A stretch of DNA of 64,000 nt, taken from positions 23,393,401 to 23,457,400 of the forward strand of contig JAQFVV010000001.1 of assembly GCA_028023455.1 (NCBI GenBank), read 5' to 3'. The notes below the pieces were generated by a model. The model saw only the letters and a program-made list of their open reading frames with translations, was not told where the DNA came from and did not search any database. This DNA is from Epiperipatus broadwayi (lineage: Eukaryota > Onychophora > Udeonychophora > Euonychophora > Peripatidae). Below are positions 1 to 61,802 of the stretch, in pieces. Numbering within the stretch: position 1 is the stretch's first letter; each line of letters begins with the position of its first letter. Made by a program: the position numbers and the translations under genes.

Positions 1-429
1 CAATATAATTCTTTACACATTTTTCTCCTTCAAAAAAAAAAAAGATTTTAACAGAATTTTTTTTTATTATATGTGTAACTATAAACTCATTTATGTAATA
101 TAGAGCACACACTCCGTCATCCAAATCATTCAGAAAAGAAAACTGGCCTATTAAAATAATCTGAATGCTTTCTACAAACTATAATTCAATATTCAAAATT
201 AAATTATTAGAACTATTCAATTTAAATTACAATTATAGAAAAAAAAATAGAAATAGAGAATAAAAATAGCAGAATTTAGCAAGTGTAGATTAATTTTGAA
301 GAAAGTTAATATTCAAAATATGAAAATGACAATATTCAAAATATGTCCACAGATAACAGTCTATATGTGTTATAATCTTACTCTTAAAATAACTATTGAA
401 TAATTCAAGGCCTGGACTATTCTTTTTGG

Positions 430-745
430 GTTATATCAACACAAACAAACAAACAGCACAAAGGTTTCCCCCACTCTCTGTCCTAGGCTTGTGGAAACTT
501 GATCCTGTAAGGTTTAAACTTGGGTGCCCTACGGCTTCCTTTTCTATATAAATAAATGTGATGATGATTTTTTGCTGTATTTTCATTTTATGCACATTAC
601 TCAACTTTAGCCACAGGCTAAATTGAAATGGGCATAATACATAACAATAATAGTAACATGTACAGAAATGAAAAAAAAACCTATCCTCGTTTTCTTCTTT
701 TGTAACAGGGTTTGAACTCAGTGCCTGTTACAATACATAATCATT
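430..745. repeat. Possible retroposon tail and tRNA-like B box
   Basis: A less AT-rich patch at 455-560 ends in a GATGATGAT run, resembling a LINE/SINE 3' tail. On the minus strand near 705-730, GAGTTCAAACCCTG resembles a polymerase III B box, but no convincing A box is paired with it. The evidence is weak and no family is named. Confidence 0.25.
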
Positions 746-1681
746 TTAATAACACCTTGTATAAATATATATAAATTCAATTAATATTGAAATTTCTCTG
801 TAGTTTTTTTTTTTAAATCTTTACTAATTAATTTTAACTTAGAAATTTCTTTTTTCATAATAATCTGAATTTTCCTAATTATTTTAGAACTATATTGTAT
901 AAATATATATTAACTAAATTTATGAATTTTTCTTCATATAGTGAGATTGTTTCTTTTACGGATTTCATTGAACCAATATATTTTAAATCACAAGTATCTG
1001 ATTCTATAACAACCCATTCAAAACTATAAAGTCATATTTGATGTTCATGTTACTTTGGCATTACGAGGAGTAAATTAATGCAATGTTAAAGATAATTTGA
1101 CTACCCTTAAATGCTATTATTACAGCTAAATAAAGATCACTGATAAGTACAATTTGACCATTTAGTATTGAAAAATAATGTTTTAAGTTTCAAAAATTTA
1201 TAAGACATACTTATAATAATTAATAATAAAATCTGTTGCTTGATAAGTCATGTGGTATTAAGATAAATTTCTCTTAATTACTTAAACAGATTTTTATTTC
1301 TTTTCAGTTGAATTTGCCACTCTATTATTGGACTAAGCCATACAAGACAACTAGTAATAATGAAATGAATCAAATATACAATGAACATTAATTTCCATTC
1401 ATTTATTATAAAAATATCGCTTTTGATTCTACATTACATGGGAATGGGGGGGGGGGGATTTCTCAAAAATAAAGTTAAAAAAATAAATAAATTTGCAATT
1501 CATATAAATTACTGATGTTAAAAGTATGTTACTATTGAATTGATGGTTATTGCAATATTCTTCTTACATATATTTTTTAACAATTTACTAATTTTGTTTT
1601 ATAGAATATTTTTAAATTCACAAAATTTCAGCAAATAATAAATTTTTCATACAAAGTTCATCATTTTGAAAAAGTTTTTTT

Positions 1682-2965
1682 AGAATGCTCAGAAATTTTA
1701 TCAACAGAAACTATTCTGATGACGAAAAATATTATAACATCACTGCACTCTTTCCATAATCAAATCTAAGAATTTTTAAATGGCAAATATGAAACTGTCT
1801 TTATATAATGGAAAAATCTATAAAAAACTGATGATAGTCATAATTGATTAATTAAAACAATTGAATCATAATATAAAAATATTTAATAAAAATAAAATTT
1901 AATATGCTTCTAACATATGGAGATCTATCAATGAATAAAAGTACCAATACGTGAACATACATAAATAACAAGTGGAAAACCAAGAGTAAAATTAATACTT
2001 CATGCAACTTTCTCTTCATTACTCCCTTTGAAACATCATGTCAAATTATTATCATCAATTTTGTTATTATTGATAGGTTTCTCATTATCATATTTCTTCT
2101 TATCGAAAAAGATGAAATATTACTTTTTATTCATATCTATAAAGTAAAAATTCACATCTTTTTAGAAGTTAAATCTTCACACAATATTTCCAAGATTCTT
2201 ATTATTGTGATACTTTATTTTAAATCTCTGGAAGAAGATAAATAGTACCCCCCCCCCCCCAATTGCAAATTTGTTGCACAATAACATAATCATAAAATTA
2301 TACTTCATTAAGTTTAAGCTGCTTTCTCTCATTAACCATTTTGAAAAGCTATTAATTAAATAAAAAACAAAATATGCAATTTTTGTAAAATTCCAACTAA
2401 ATTAAAATTTCAGATAATTGAAAATTAATCAAAAAAAAAATATTATAGTGATAAAAAACTAGTAAAAACATTATTGCATTTAAACGAATACAAGTTTATT
2501 TTAAAATTTTGAGAAACCTAAAAAGCATGTTTTAAACCTTTAATAATGAAATATATCAAACATGCAATAAATATGAATTTCAATTAATTGATTACAAAAA
2601 TGTTTTGATTCTACATAAAATCAATTGTTATAAATTCCTTAAAATAAATAGGAATTAAAAAAAAAAAAGGCTTTCAGAAAAAAAAAAAAAACAACTAGTA
2701 AAATATTATTTTTTAAAGATTTATATTTTATTTTTTTTTGGTTTTAAATCTTTATTGTATGCAGAATGGACTTCAGAAATTCACAAATTTTATGAAAATT
2801 TCAAAATATGCACAATTTTGCAAAGTTTTATTTTGACTAATTTTAGAATGCTCAGAAATTTTATCAACAAAAACTATTCTGATGACGAAAAATACTGACA
2901 TCACTGCATTCCTTCCTATAGTCAAATTTAATAATTGTGCAAGCAAAAATGAAACTTCCTTTAAT
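1682..2965. repeat. Diverged direct repeat pair inside intron 6
   Basis: Two segments (about 1682-1800 and 2846-2965) align over about 110 bases around AACTATTCTGATGACGAAAA. They are a dispersed repeat or old duplication with no recognisable coding content. Confidence 0.5.
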
Positions 2966-4366
2966 TATAACTTATGTACTGGAAAAATATAAATATGACA
3001 ATGAAATCATTATTAAAAATAAGCACACTATAAATAAAAACTTCCAGTAAAAACAAACTCAAAACAATTCTAACATATAAGTGTATACATACACATAGAT
3101 CTGTCTATAAATGAATTCAATATATAAATGCACAGATATTATGCACATGTATATATAGATATTCACAGTCAAGAACAAAACCAGCAGTCCAAATAAGATT
3201 CATCTCAGATATTTTAATCTATATCTAAATCACAGATAGACTTTAATAATTATTTTCAATAACATATATAGATCATTTATCTTTGCTCTATATTTTTGAT
3301 TACGTTTCAGTAATGTGTGATAGAACAGAAGTTTGAAAAATATTTAAATACATATTATGTGAAGTTAAATTGTAACATGTGCTATATGGATTTCTTGATG
3401 TTTCTAATTTATCTATGGTGTGAAAGGTTGGTCTAACTTCTGGATGGTTATGGAAGGATCAAGCTAAGGTGAAAAATGGACAGAGATAAGAAAGAATATA
3501 ATTTAATAATATATTTTTTCCATTATTGTGAGCAAATAATTTTTCGTTAATGCAAAAAATATTAAATCTATGTAAAATATATTAATTTACTAATTATGCA
3601 TTGCCAATTGAAATATTATTTAAACTCTGTAACCAAATTATTTATTGCAAGAAAAAAAAAAAAAAATCAAGAACACCCACCCGAGGGGTGGGGGTTAGTT
3701 AAAAAATAAAGTTTCACATTAAAAAAAAAAAAAAGTGAACAGCTATAAGTCAAAAAATACAAAGCTGCAGTAAATAAGTATCTACTGGCCATTTGTCTTT
3801 TCAGAAAGGCATCTATTGCTAATTATAACAACAATTCACAAAACATAGTGAAGTGGTTCCAGAACAAAAAAGATACTGAATAAACTAAGTTTGATAACAA
3901 CTCCCCCCCCCCCCCATTTATAGAAAATAAGTATAAATTGATTTTCATTACTTTACAAGTTTCTAAGTAGTTTTATGCTTTAATATAAATCATAAAGATT
4001 TATTACTTCCTTAATAATTCTTTAATACATAAACATTAATAAATTAATATTCTTTAATTTGAATACTGAATTATTTTCAAAGCAATCAAATAATTAATTT
4101 AGCTAGCGGTAATATATTTCTAAAACTATTATTTCATTTTATGATATAATTTAAAATATGTGAGATATTTTAGAAAATAACTCACACACAAAATTAAGTT
4201 CTTGATTTAGAATCAAAAATGTCTGAATGCCATCGTGTTTAATAATAAAATAAATGGTTAAAAAATGAATACACAAAATTAAAATACTTTAATATAATTT
4301 TTTTTCTTCATAAAATTATAGTAAGTAGATATTACTGATTTAATAATACATTAAGACAATAACTTA

Positions 4367-54019
<49,653 letters not shown>

Positions 54020-54175
54020 TAGATTTAAAAACTTTTAAATATGATTAGTTTAATATATTGTATTTATAATATTTTAAAATGCAAAGAGTTCTAATGTCTC
54101 CTCACACGTGAGTGATGCAACGTAAGGAAAGGTTGTTATGTACTTCCAGTTCCGTTTTAAAATGAATTTATGCAG
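54020..54175 (-). promoter_or_regulatory. HSPA9: Probable mortalin promoter / 5' UTR
   Basis: This segment lies immediately upstream of the start codon. On the minus strand it has two adjacent ETS-like cores (CGGAAC and GGAAGT, 54142-54154) and a palindromic E-box CACGTG (54105-54110). ETS-type (NRF-2-like) sites are common at mitochondrial-protein genes. No clear heat-shock element array was seen. The transcription start is not determinable here. Confidence 0.35.
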
Positions 54176-54676
54176 CGACCTCTATGGGTACAAATATACT
54201 AATTATCTATTATTTGTCGATTTTTTCATCATGTGCCAACATATAAGATTAAATAGAAACTGTGGTACAAATATATTGAAAGTTTAATATCGTTTTAATT
54301 AATGTTATCTTAGGTATTCATTGGATAGCAGGAAGAAAGGAAATATTTTCACTATTTCACTTTATTCTTTCATGATCAGTTCTTCCTTAGTCTACGTATT
54401 ATAAATTTGTTTCGTATTTTTCAATCATGTTTTTAATTCATTATTGATCATATTTTTTTTAAATAACATATGGAATTCACGAAATGAATTTCAATTTTCA
54501 GATTGTTTTTGGAGCCTAAAAAATGATGTATGTGCTATAAAAAAACAACAACAACTAAGACTTCACTATAAAAAAAAACTCGCAAAAAAGAAGGGTAAAA
54601 CTGCAGTTTACAGGTCACAATAAAATTCGAATTTTGTTTCACATTTTTCTCACCAGAGTGTTTCTTGTCGAATATT

Positions 54677-55228
54677 TAAATAAGAAATAAACAGAATATT
54701 AGGTGTGAGTTAATATATGATAATAGTAAGGAAAGTAGTTTATTGTTTAAGGCTCGAACGGGATCTTTAGCTACAAAAGAATATACATGTAAATGGAAAA
54801 ATATGGGTGATTTATTTTGTAAATTATGTAAGGAAGAAATTGAAAATATTAGGCATTTGTTAATTGAATGTAAATGCTTGAAAACAGAAAGGGTACATAT
54901 AATGAAGTTGTGGAAAAATAAATATGAAAAGAGTGATTATACAGAAAGTGAATTATTGGTTTTTATGCTGGGTTTGGGAAAAGATAAGGGGGATTTAGAT
55001 ATAAAGGTTATAGAGTTGACAAAAATTATGTTGTGGAAATGGGATAGAGCAGATTATGGGTAAATTTAGAGTGGGGAATGTAAAAGAAAGTGACTAACAG
55101 GTTTATCTGGGCATAATTGCTGAGATATTCTTGACTTCGTTTAAGGAGAAGCCATAATACATCACATCACATCAAGAAAATAATTAAAAAAATAATTAAA
55201 ATAATAACAATATATCCTACCAATATTT
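54677..55228 (+). pseudogene. LINE 3' end, second LINE family (plus)
   Basis: An open frame (54743-55063) encodes LATKEYTCKWKNMGDLFCKL, then CKEEIENIRHLLIECKCLK and TESELLVFMLGLGKDKGD. The C-x2-C...H-x4-C knuckle is typical of a LINE ORF2 C-terminus. The 3' UTR has GACTTCGTTTAAGGAGAAGC and ends in CATCACATCACATCA. It is 5'-truncated, as expected for target-primed insertion, and lies within a Merlin-like element. Confidence 0.8.
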
Positions 55229-55239
55229 GTAATTACTGT

Positions 55240-56200
55240 CCAAATTTTTCTCACCACAGTGTTTCTTGTCGAATTAGTGTGGAATTGTTACATTGTCTTG
55301 GCGCACATTTTACAAGTTTTCCAAAGTTGTAACACATGGTTTTTAACTTCCAGCGTAATTCATAAAATGAATCCTTTAAATGGTAATGTAGTTGTAGTAC
55401 CAGAAAATGAACTGTTACATGCTGCAGATATTCGTGTAGAACATTGGACATCGTTTCTGTTGGCGAATGAGCTTCGAACTCCGGAGTTAGCAATGAAGTG
55501 GTTAGCAAGGAGGCGCCTGCTTAAAAATAGTACTCTATGCCAGCATTGCGGCGTGCAGTGTTCTCTCATCAAACAGCAAGAATGTGGAGATGGTCACAGA
55601 TGGCAATGCAGATTATATCGCCATCGTGTATCTATCAGAAAGGGTTCTTTTTTTTTTTAGAAGCCATTTATCCTTCAAGACAATTATGCTTGTAGTATAT
55701 TATTGGGCACATAGTTTGCCACAGTGTTTTCTTGTTCACGAGCTAAGTGTAAGTTGGCACACTATAGTAGACTGGGCAAATTTTTGCCGCGAAGAGTGCG
55801 CAACGTATTTTCACAGACATCCAACGCAGGTTGGTGGATTTGATGATAATGGAGTGCATAAAATCGTAGAAGTTGATGAAATGAAATATTTTCATCGACA
55901 ATATCACAGAGGAGCAAATTCGAGAAAGTCATTGGGTCTTTGGTGGAATAGAGAGAAATTCAGGAAAGTGTTTCTTGGTAAGGTCCTTAACCAATCAGCT
56001 GTGACTCTCGAAGCAAAAATACAAGAATATATTTTGCCAGGGACCCACATCATTACGGATGGATGGGGTGCATACAACAACTTAAGCACAATCCGTAATG
56101 ATATATATATGCACTCTGTCGTCATACACCAGGAGAACTTTGTAGATAAATGGATACTGTTGGGTTTTTTTTTTTGTAGATGAAGCCAAAGGGTTTATGT
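55240..56200 (+). pseudogene. Merlin (IS1016-type) DDE transposase, frameshifted and truncated
   Basis: From ATG 55368 the frame reads MNPLNGNVVVVPENELLHAA, a zinc-ribbon-like segment with CQHCGVQCSL, then DGHRWQCRL. At a T-run (55647-55657) the frame shifts by one. The second frame gives VSWHTIVDWANFCREECATY, VEVDEMKYFHRQYHRGANSR (first catalytic Asp block), HIITDGWGAYNNL (second Asp) and VVIHQENFVD. The third acidic block expected downstream (HTQNIE-type) is absent because the frame ends at FVDKW. This gene catalysed cut-and-paste transposition but is now broken. No terminal repeats were resolved. Confidence 0.85.
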
Positions 56201-56329
56201 GAATAAATAATAATTTTCTTTTTAGATTTACAATCATGATTAAATTATAACTCATTTCCAAGATATTGTAAAGCTGGAAACAAATGTGATTGTGACCTAA
56301 ACTACTATTCATTGACATTCTTTTATTTA

Positions 56330-57030
56330 ATAACCATAATTATAGATTTCTTTAAACTGAAGAATGATTTTACTTTGTGAAGTTTGAAGACAATTGATAT
56401 GTAAAATGATCACATGCCTTATTATAAAGGATTATTAGTAAAAACATAAGTGGAGTGGAAATTCAATATAAAGATTAAAAAAAACCAACATTGTGGAGAT
56501 TTATGGTTTGTCAGATAGAATGGACAAAATAGTTCTTCAATTGCACGAAAGATACCAAATACAGACACTTCATGTTTATGCCTCAACTAATTTCATTTTA
56601 ATGAAGGAATAGAGGCTTTTTATTTAATCAGCCCATACATTTTAAAATTATATTGGGAGATTTTAATGTTAGAATTAGAATACAATTGAAACTAAAAATG
56701 TTATGGATAAATTTCAATATGGTTACCAAAATGGAGTAAAAGTTAACTTGATGAATTTGCAGAATATGAATTGATTTTTTTGGGAAAAATTATAAGCAGA
56801 AATAGACATTAAAGCATTCAAATATAAGTATAGCAAAATTGAGTTATATATTGTAAATGCACATTTCTAGATAATAAATTCAAAAATTTTGAGGAAGACA
56901 TATTAAGTGATATTTTTAATTTTTAGAAATATACAAATGAATTTATGCTAGAACTTGTAAATTGTTTAAAAATATTAATAGAATTCAATGACAGATAGGA
57001 CTTGAATAAATTCAATAAGAATATAATCAG
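56330..57030 (+). pseudogene. LINE endonuclease-domain fragment (plus)
   Basis: Broken translation includes LLCEV, NIVEIYGLSDRMDKIVLQLH, IQTLHVYAST and IGRF near 56660, parallel to the endonuclease half of the 38.5-kb LINE. Several stops are present. Confidence 0.65.
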
Positions 57031-57039
57031 TTCTCTACT

Positions 57040-57620
57040 AAAATCAACTACATCACCATTTTCAATATCCACTGCAGGATGAAGGTATCTCTATGTGTAA
57101 TCCAATTTCTCCAATTTCTAGTCTTCTTCTTAACATCATAACTGTAATCATCCATCCATCTTACATATGTTTTTTTTTCAAGGTCTTTTACAATCTCTTG
57201 GAATCTAATTTAAGATTTTAAGTGTCCGTATACTATCGTCTCTTCTAGCATTACATCCAACTTATCTCAATTTCAATCTCTTAATTCTTTCATGATTTCA
57301 GTTCTCTCATCCATATATTTCATTTTTAATCCCTTCTTGTTACTTCTAATACACATTCCCATACTTTGTTGGGTTGTCTGAAGTGTTTGTATTGCTTTTC
57401 TGTTAAGTATCCAAGTCTCGGATCCGTAAGTAGAAGTGGTAAAGCACATTTATTAAAAATCTTTCTTTTCCAACATATAGGCATATTTTATTTTAATTTT
57501 ATTATTTCTATCAAAAACACTCCATCCATGTTTAAATCTATGATTAATTATATTAATAATTTGACCAATATAATTGTAGTTAACTTCTAATTCATCATTA
57601 GCAATCATTATATATAACCA
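57040..57620 (-). pseudogene. LINE C-terminal fragment (minus), inverted in another copy
   Basis: It corresponds to the tandem-array LINE 3' end: CACTGCAGGATGAAGG and CATCCATCCATCTTACATAT near one end, GGATCCGTAAGT mid-way, and TTAACTTCTAATTCATCAT. Its orientation is opposite to the flanking LINE pieces at 56.3 and 57.7 kb, so this is an inversion or nested insertion. Confidence 0.75.
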
Positions 57621-58800
57621 GTATAAAAAACTGATTCACCATTGAGACAGTATATGAAGAAAATAAATATAATATTTTTAAATGATCCATTTAAAAAAAT
57701 GAATATCTGGAATTTTGTTAAGTCAAACAAAAACGGGTTAATAATGATTTAAAAAGTATAACTACAAATTGGCAATGAAATTATACAAAAGAATAAAAGT
57801 CAAAAATATTCTGTCTTAATATTGGAAGAAAAGTTGTTGGCATTATTACTAAAAGAAGTACCAATATAATTAAATGTGTGAAAGAAGTAAAAATCAATAA
57901 AATAGTAGTTTCTACAATTGCAACATCTAAAATGCTAAGTATTTTGAATTATAAGAAACATAATTAAATCTATGAAAAATTGGTGGACATAATAGAACTA
58001 TTATTGATATCTTAAAAGAAGCAGATGAAGAAACCGTTGGCAAAGCTTTGCATCAAATATCGCTTTGTTTATTTAACATATGAATTTTTTTAAACACAGC
58101 TTAACTATTAATAGAATATAAAGGAATCTAGAGATTCCAACCAGAATATAGAAACACTAATGGTTTTATTATTTTTTTAAGGTAGAAACACTAATGGCTT
58201 TATTAATTCCTTCACTTCTGCCATTTCAGCAGTTTGAATATCGTTAACTATATTTTTCATAATTTATGTTTGATCACAATTTCATAAGTTAAATGCTGTA
58301 AGTTATATTTATGAAGCTAATGAATGCAATAACCATTAATTGTCCTGAATTTTATGATGAGACCTCAATAACATTTAAGAAGATAAAATTTCAGCAGGTT
58401 TTGCTATTTGATTTGGAAAAGGAAATTTGTTTGGAATATCATAAGAAAACAATTTTTTATTCCTTTATTTTTTAATTTGTATATATTTGATTGAATGTTT
58501 AGAAAGAGGATATTGATTTGATATAAATCTTAAGTAGTGAAATGCTATTTTGAATCACTGACAAATCTGATCTGTATAATAGCTTTTAATATATTTTTTT
58601 GTAAGGCAATTTCTATTATTTGATTGGAAGAATAAATGAAAGAATAGAAAGCTGCTTTACTGTTAAAATTTTTCATGGTATTTAAGTATGCAGAACTTTA
58701 GTGTGGGCACTTTTTTTTTATATATAAATATATATGCTAGTAGAATTATATCTTAAAGATGTATTAGATGAATAGAAAAAAATTCATAATATTGGCATTT

Positions 58801-58949
58801 AATACTAAAATGTCCATGCACTTTACTAATGTTACGCAATGCTTTATTTACCAGCCTTTTTTACAGTTTTGATTGTAACAGTTGTAAAGTGCATGGACAA
58901 TTTAGTATTATATGGCATACATTTGACAATGCAATAAAAAAGAGTAGTT
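58801..58949. mobile_element. 149-bp foldback insert with 13-bp duplication
   Basis: AATATTGGCATTT occurs at 58788-58800 and 58950-58962, exactly flanking the insert. Arms TACTAAAATGTCCATGCACT and its mirror bracket the insert's first 125 bp, and an A-rich tail (GCAATAAAAAAGAG) follows. The long duplication and A-rich tail point to retroposition, not DNA transposition. Confidence 0.75.
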
Positions 58950-59047
58950 AATATTGGCATTTGTGATAAGTGAAAAAGAAGATATTAGAAATTATAGATC
59001 TACTAGTTTTATGCAGGATTTTTAATAACATAATTATAAATCATGTA

Positions 59048-59360
59048 AATATAATTTGTCCAAAACTTCAAACACTTTTTAGCAAAACTCTTTATTTGTA
59101 CATATACAGACACCTACGTTTCGATTGACCTGCAATCTTCTTCAGAGCAAGTCTATTTTTTCGACTGACCTGCAGTCTTCTTCAGAGCAAGTCTATTTTG
59201 GAAGATCAAAATAGAATTACTCTGAAGAAGACTGCAGGTAAGTCAAAACGTAGATGTCTGTATATGTACAAATAAAGAGTTTTTCTAAAAAGTGTTTGAA
59301 GTTTTGGACAAATTATATTTATAGGATATTACGGTAACATAAAAAAAAGTGTGATTTTGG
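59048..59360. mobile_element. 313-bp hammerhead-like foldback insert with 17-bp duplication
   Basis: TAATTATAAATCATGTA at 59031-59047 and 59361-59377 is an exact duplication within the LINE. The insert has two head-to-tail minus-strand units (cores at about 59115-59160 and 59163-59200) followed by one plus-strand unit (59219-59260). Each has CTGAAGA, one extra A, a GAYTG/CARTC stem and (G/A)AAACGTAG, with AATAAAG downstream. The outer arms are inverted repeats ending in CCAAAACTTCAAACACTTTT. Confidence 0.8.
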
Positions 59361-60246
59361 TAATTATAAATCATGTACAGAGGATTTTGGATTCAAATTA
59401 ACTAAAAGAATAAGCTAGATTTAAAAATAATTTTAGTATAATAGACCATATCCAAATATTGAGAAAAGTTGCAGAAAAAAGTCAATAGTGTGAGTTGCTT
59501 ATTACATTTTGGATTTGTTGTTTATAAAAAGGCATTTGATTATAATTATTTCCACAGTAATCTGAGCTTTGGATTATCAAATACATATTCTGAATATCGA
59601 ATTGTGAAGAATATTTATTAAAATAAATGGTCGTACTTAGATTATATGGTAACACTAACAAAATTAATATTGATAAGCATTTATGATAGATTGATTCTGT
59701 ATCTGCAAAACTTTTTGCTACAGTTTTATGGAAGGTATTTTATGGATTAAAATGGGAAACTAAGGGAATAAAAACAAATAAAGATTTTTAAAGATTTCTA
59801 TATTTTGCATATAATATTATTTTTTCAAATAATATTTTGCTTTAGAAAATGTTACAAATATTATCAGTTGAAAGAAAAATAAAAAATTAATAATACAAAT
59901 GAAAACTGAATAAAATTCATTATAGAATTGAATTTGTATGGAATGGTTATCTTTGAAAAGAAAAGATTTGTACCATTTTGTTTCAAGGATCTGATGCTTA
60001 TATGCTTAACAGGAGAATAATACAGAAACTTCACACTACATAATAAAGTATGGAGAGTAATGTAGGGAAGGAACAAAAGAAATCAAATGTTAACTATACA
60101 GATGAGAATGAATAAGTATCATTGAAAGAATTAAGAGGTTGAAATGGAATTGGGCTGAACATTTTTTTAAAGTAATGATGATAGATGGACTGCAGAAGTC
60201 TTTAAACTAGATGCTAAAAGATTGTAAACAGATCATGTGTGAGTCA

Positions 60247-60347
60247 ATACCATTTACACCTTTTCTTAAACACTTTATCAATACTCTTTATTTATATCAA
60301 ACTAACAGTTTTGATTGTTCTGCAGTCATCATCAGAGCTACAGATAA
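60247..60347 (-). mobile_element. Hammerhead-like unit inserted in the LINE C-terminal region
   Basis: About 100 bp matching 30462-30560, read on the minus strand: CTGATGA, one extra T, stem GACTG with imperfect partner CAATC, AAAA, ACTGTTAGT as a possible stem III, then AATAAAGAG. GAAA has become AAAA. It interrupts the LINE coding remnant. Confidence 0.65.
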
Positions 60348-60744
60348 TAGATGATGTAAGGAAGTTGGCTGGTGTAATGCAGAAAAGAGAAGCTATAGAT
60401 TGGAGAATCTAGATTAAACTTGGGATTATCTTACAATGAATTAATAATGTGAAAATTATAATGATGAATATGTGATTTAATATTTTTATTTTAAAATATT
60501 GCAAATAATAAATTAGAAAATAGAAAATTATATCAAAATAATAAAATATTTTAAGAAATATATTTTAAATTGGAGTAAAAAGTTAAATAACTTTCCCTCA
60601 ATTTTTTTTATTTAGAAAATTCATCTATTATTTTAGAAGTATCAATATAACTTACTGTTATATGAAAGTTTGAATTTATTTTTCTATAAAAAATAATTTA
60701 CTCTTTTCTCCTTCACTTTCTTTGCATATCTTCATATAATCATA

Positions 60745-60888
60745 TATATTACTTATAATATTTCATTCATATACACTTTAATGCAAGTAATTTTCTTAAT
60801 CTTCTTTATTTTCTTACAATTTCGACTGTCCAGCAGTCTTCGTCAGAGCTGTATATGAATGAAATATTATAAGTAATATATATATAAA
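60745..60888 (-). ncRNA. Hammerhead candidate with long stem I
   Basis: On the minus strand CTGACGA (60846-60840) is followed by one extra A, then stem II GACTG/CAGTC (60838-60824) and GAAA (60823-60820). Stem III can form between ATTGTAAG (60820-60813) and CTTGCATT. Stem I pairs CATTCATATACA on one side with TGTATATGAATG on the other (12 bp). The surrounding TATTACTTATAATATTTCAT inverted repeat continues the stem. The single base between CTGACGA and stem II is atypical. Confidence 0.6.
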
Positions 60889-61545
60889 AATAATTTACTA
60901 TATTTGGCAATTTGGTGAATTGTAATTAAATTGAAATTTATGTTAGTAGCAAATGATATTTAAATTTTACAAATCTTTATATGCTATTTTATAAATATAG
61001 AATTGGAACTATGAATTTTAATGTTTTCACAAAAAACAAAAGCTGATTAAAATCACATGCGACCCTAATACAGGTTTAGGATAACTTTCAGAATATATCA
61101 TCATTCATACAAACACTAAACTTTATTTGTCTTTAATTAATAAACCCCAAAGTTACCATTGATGGTTAAATATTACTGTCAGTATTCTGATAGATCACAA
61201 TAAAAATGATTACACTATTAAATTATGTTAAAATAGAAAAAAAAATTTAGAAAGGAATTAAATTTTATTATACATGACATTTTATAGTGCAACTATTTTC
61301 ATTCTCGATTTATTATTTCTAAATTAAATAGATTGGTGGATAGCATTGGGTTTTTTTTGCTTGCATTACTGTAGCTTGAACTTGTTATGATTCCTGAGCA
61401 TTTAATTATTTATTTATTAAACATCACGATATTAAACAGGCAAAACTCTTTATACAGTAGTGCCACTCTGTGCCAACCAGAGTAATCAATGAATGCCAGA
61501 AGGCTTGTGCATAAAATCCTCATCTAATGCCTACTCATCCAATAT

Positions 61546-61586
61546 TCCCAGACTAGTTTCTGGCTTGTGGCCTTCGTCAGTGAGGA
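61546..61586 (-). ncRNA. Hammerhead ribozyme candidate, left arm
   Basis: Minus strand: stem I TCCTCA (61586-61581), CTGACGA (61580-61574), stem II GGC/GCC closed over an A-A mismatch, GAAA (61560-61557), stem III A-C/G-T, cleavage-site C at 61551, then TGGGAA. Stem I has one C-A mismatch relative to the right-arm copy. Confidence 0.65.
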
Positions 61587-61760
61587 GCGTTGAAATCTGA
61601 GAGCACTGCACCTAGATCTTAGGATCTGATGACTATAAGCTAATGAGCTTAGATTGAAAATATTGTGTTTTCAATTTCATTCTCATGGTTTTATAGTTAG
61701 GTGGAGATAAAAGGTGGCTGCTGGAGAAAGATCTAGGTGCAGTGCTCTCAGACCCAAGGC

Positions 61761-61802
61761 TCCTCACTGACGAAGGCAACAAGCCAGAAACTAGTCTGGG
61801 GA
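61761..61802 (+). ncRNA. Hammerhead ribozyme candidate, right arm (best pairing)
   Basis: Order: stem I TCCTCA (61761-61766), core CTGACGA (61767-61773), stem II GGC (61775-61777), loop AACAA, GCC (61783-61785), GAAA (61787-61790), stem III of two pairs (A-T, C-G) over a TA loop, GTC with predicted cleavage after C61796, and stem I TGGGGA (61797-61802). Stem I pairs at all six positions (one G-T wobble). Stem II starts with an A-A mismatch. Minimal stem III is known in Penelope-associated hammerheads, which may work as dimers. Confidence 0.72.

Larger units (their letters stand above)
57740..60480 (+). pseudogene. LINE RT relict with at least three nested insertions (plus)
   Basis: Pieces run in order: IEENKSQ-like start (57790), a KALHQISL block (58040), LKDVLDE (58755), EDIRNYRSTSF (58980), GFVVYKKAFD-like (59510), VRQ-like near 59760, a degenerate IHYRIEFVWNGY (59915), and the WAGH-like C-terminal block (60150). 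Insertions separate the pieces at about 58072-58730 (unidentified), 58801-58949, 59048-59360 and 60250-60347. Confidence 0.7.

Noticed and set aside
1720-1740. CTGATGACGAAAA resembling a hammerhead core
   Set aside because: There is no room for stem II between CTGATGA and GAAA, and the repeat copy at 2878 is the same.
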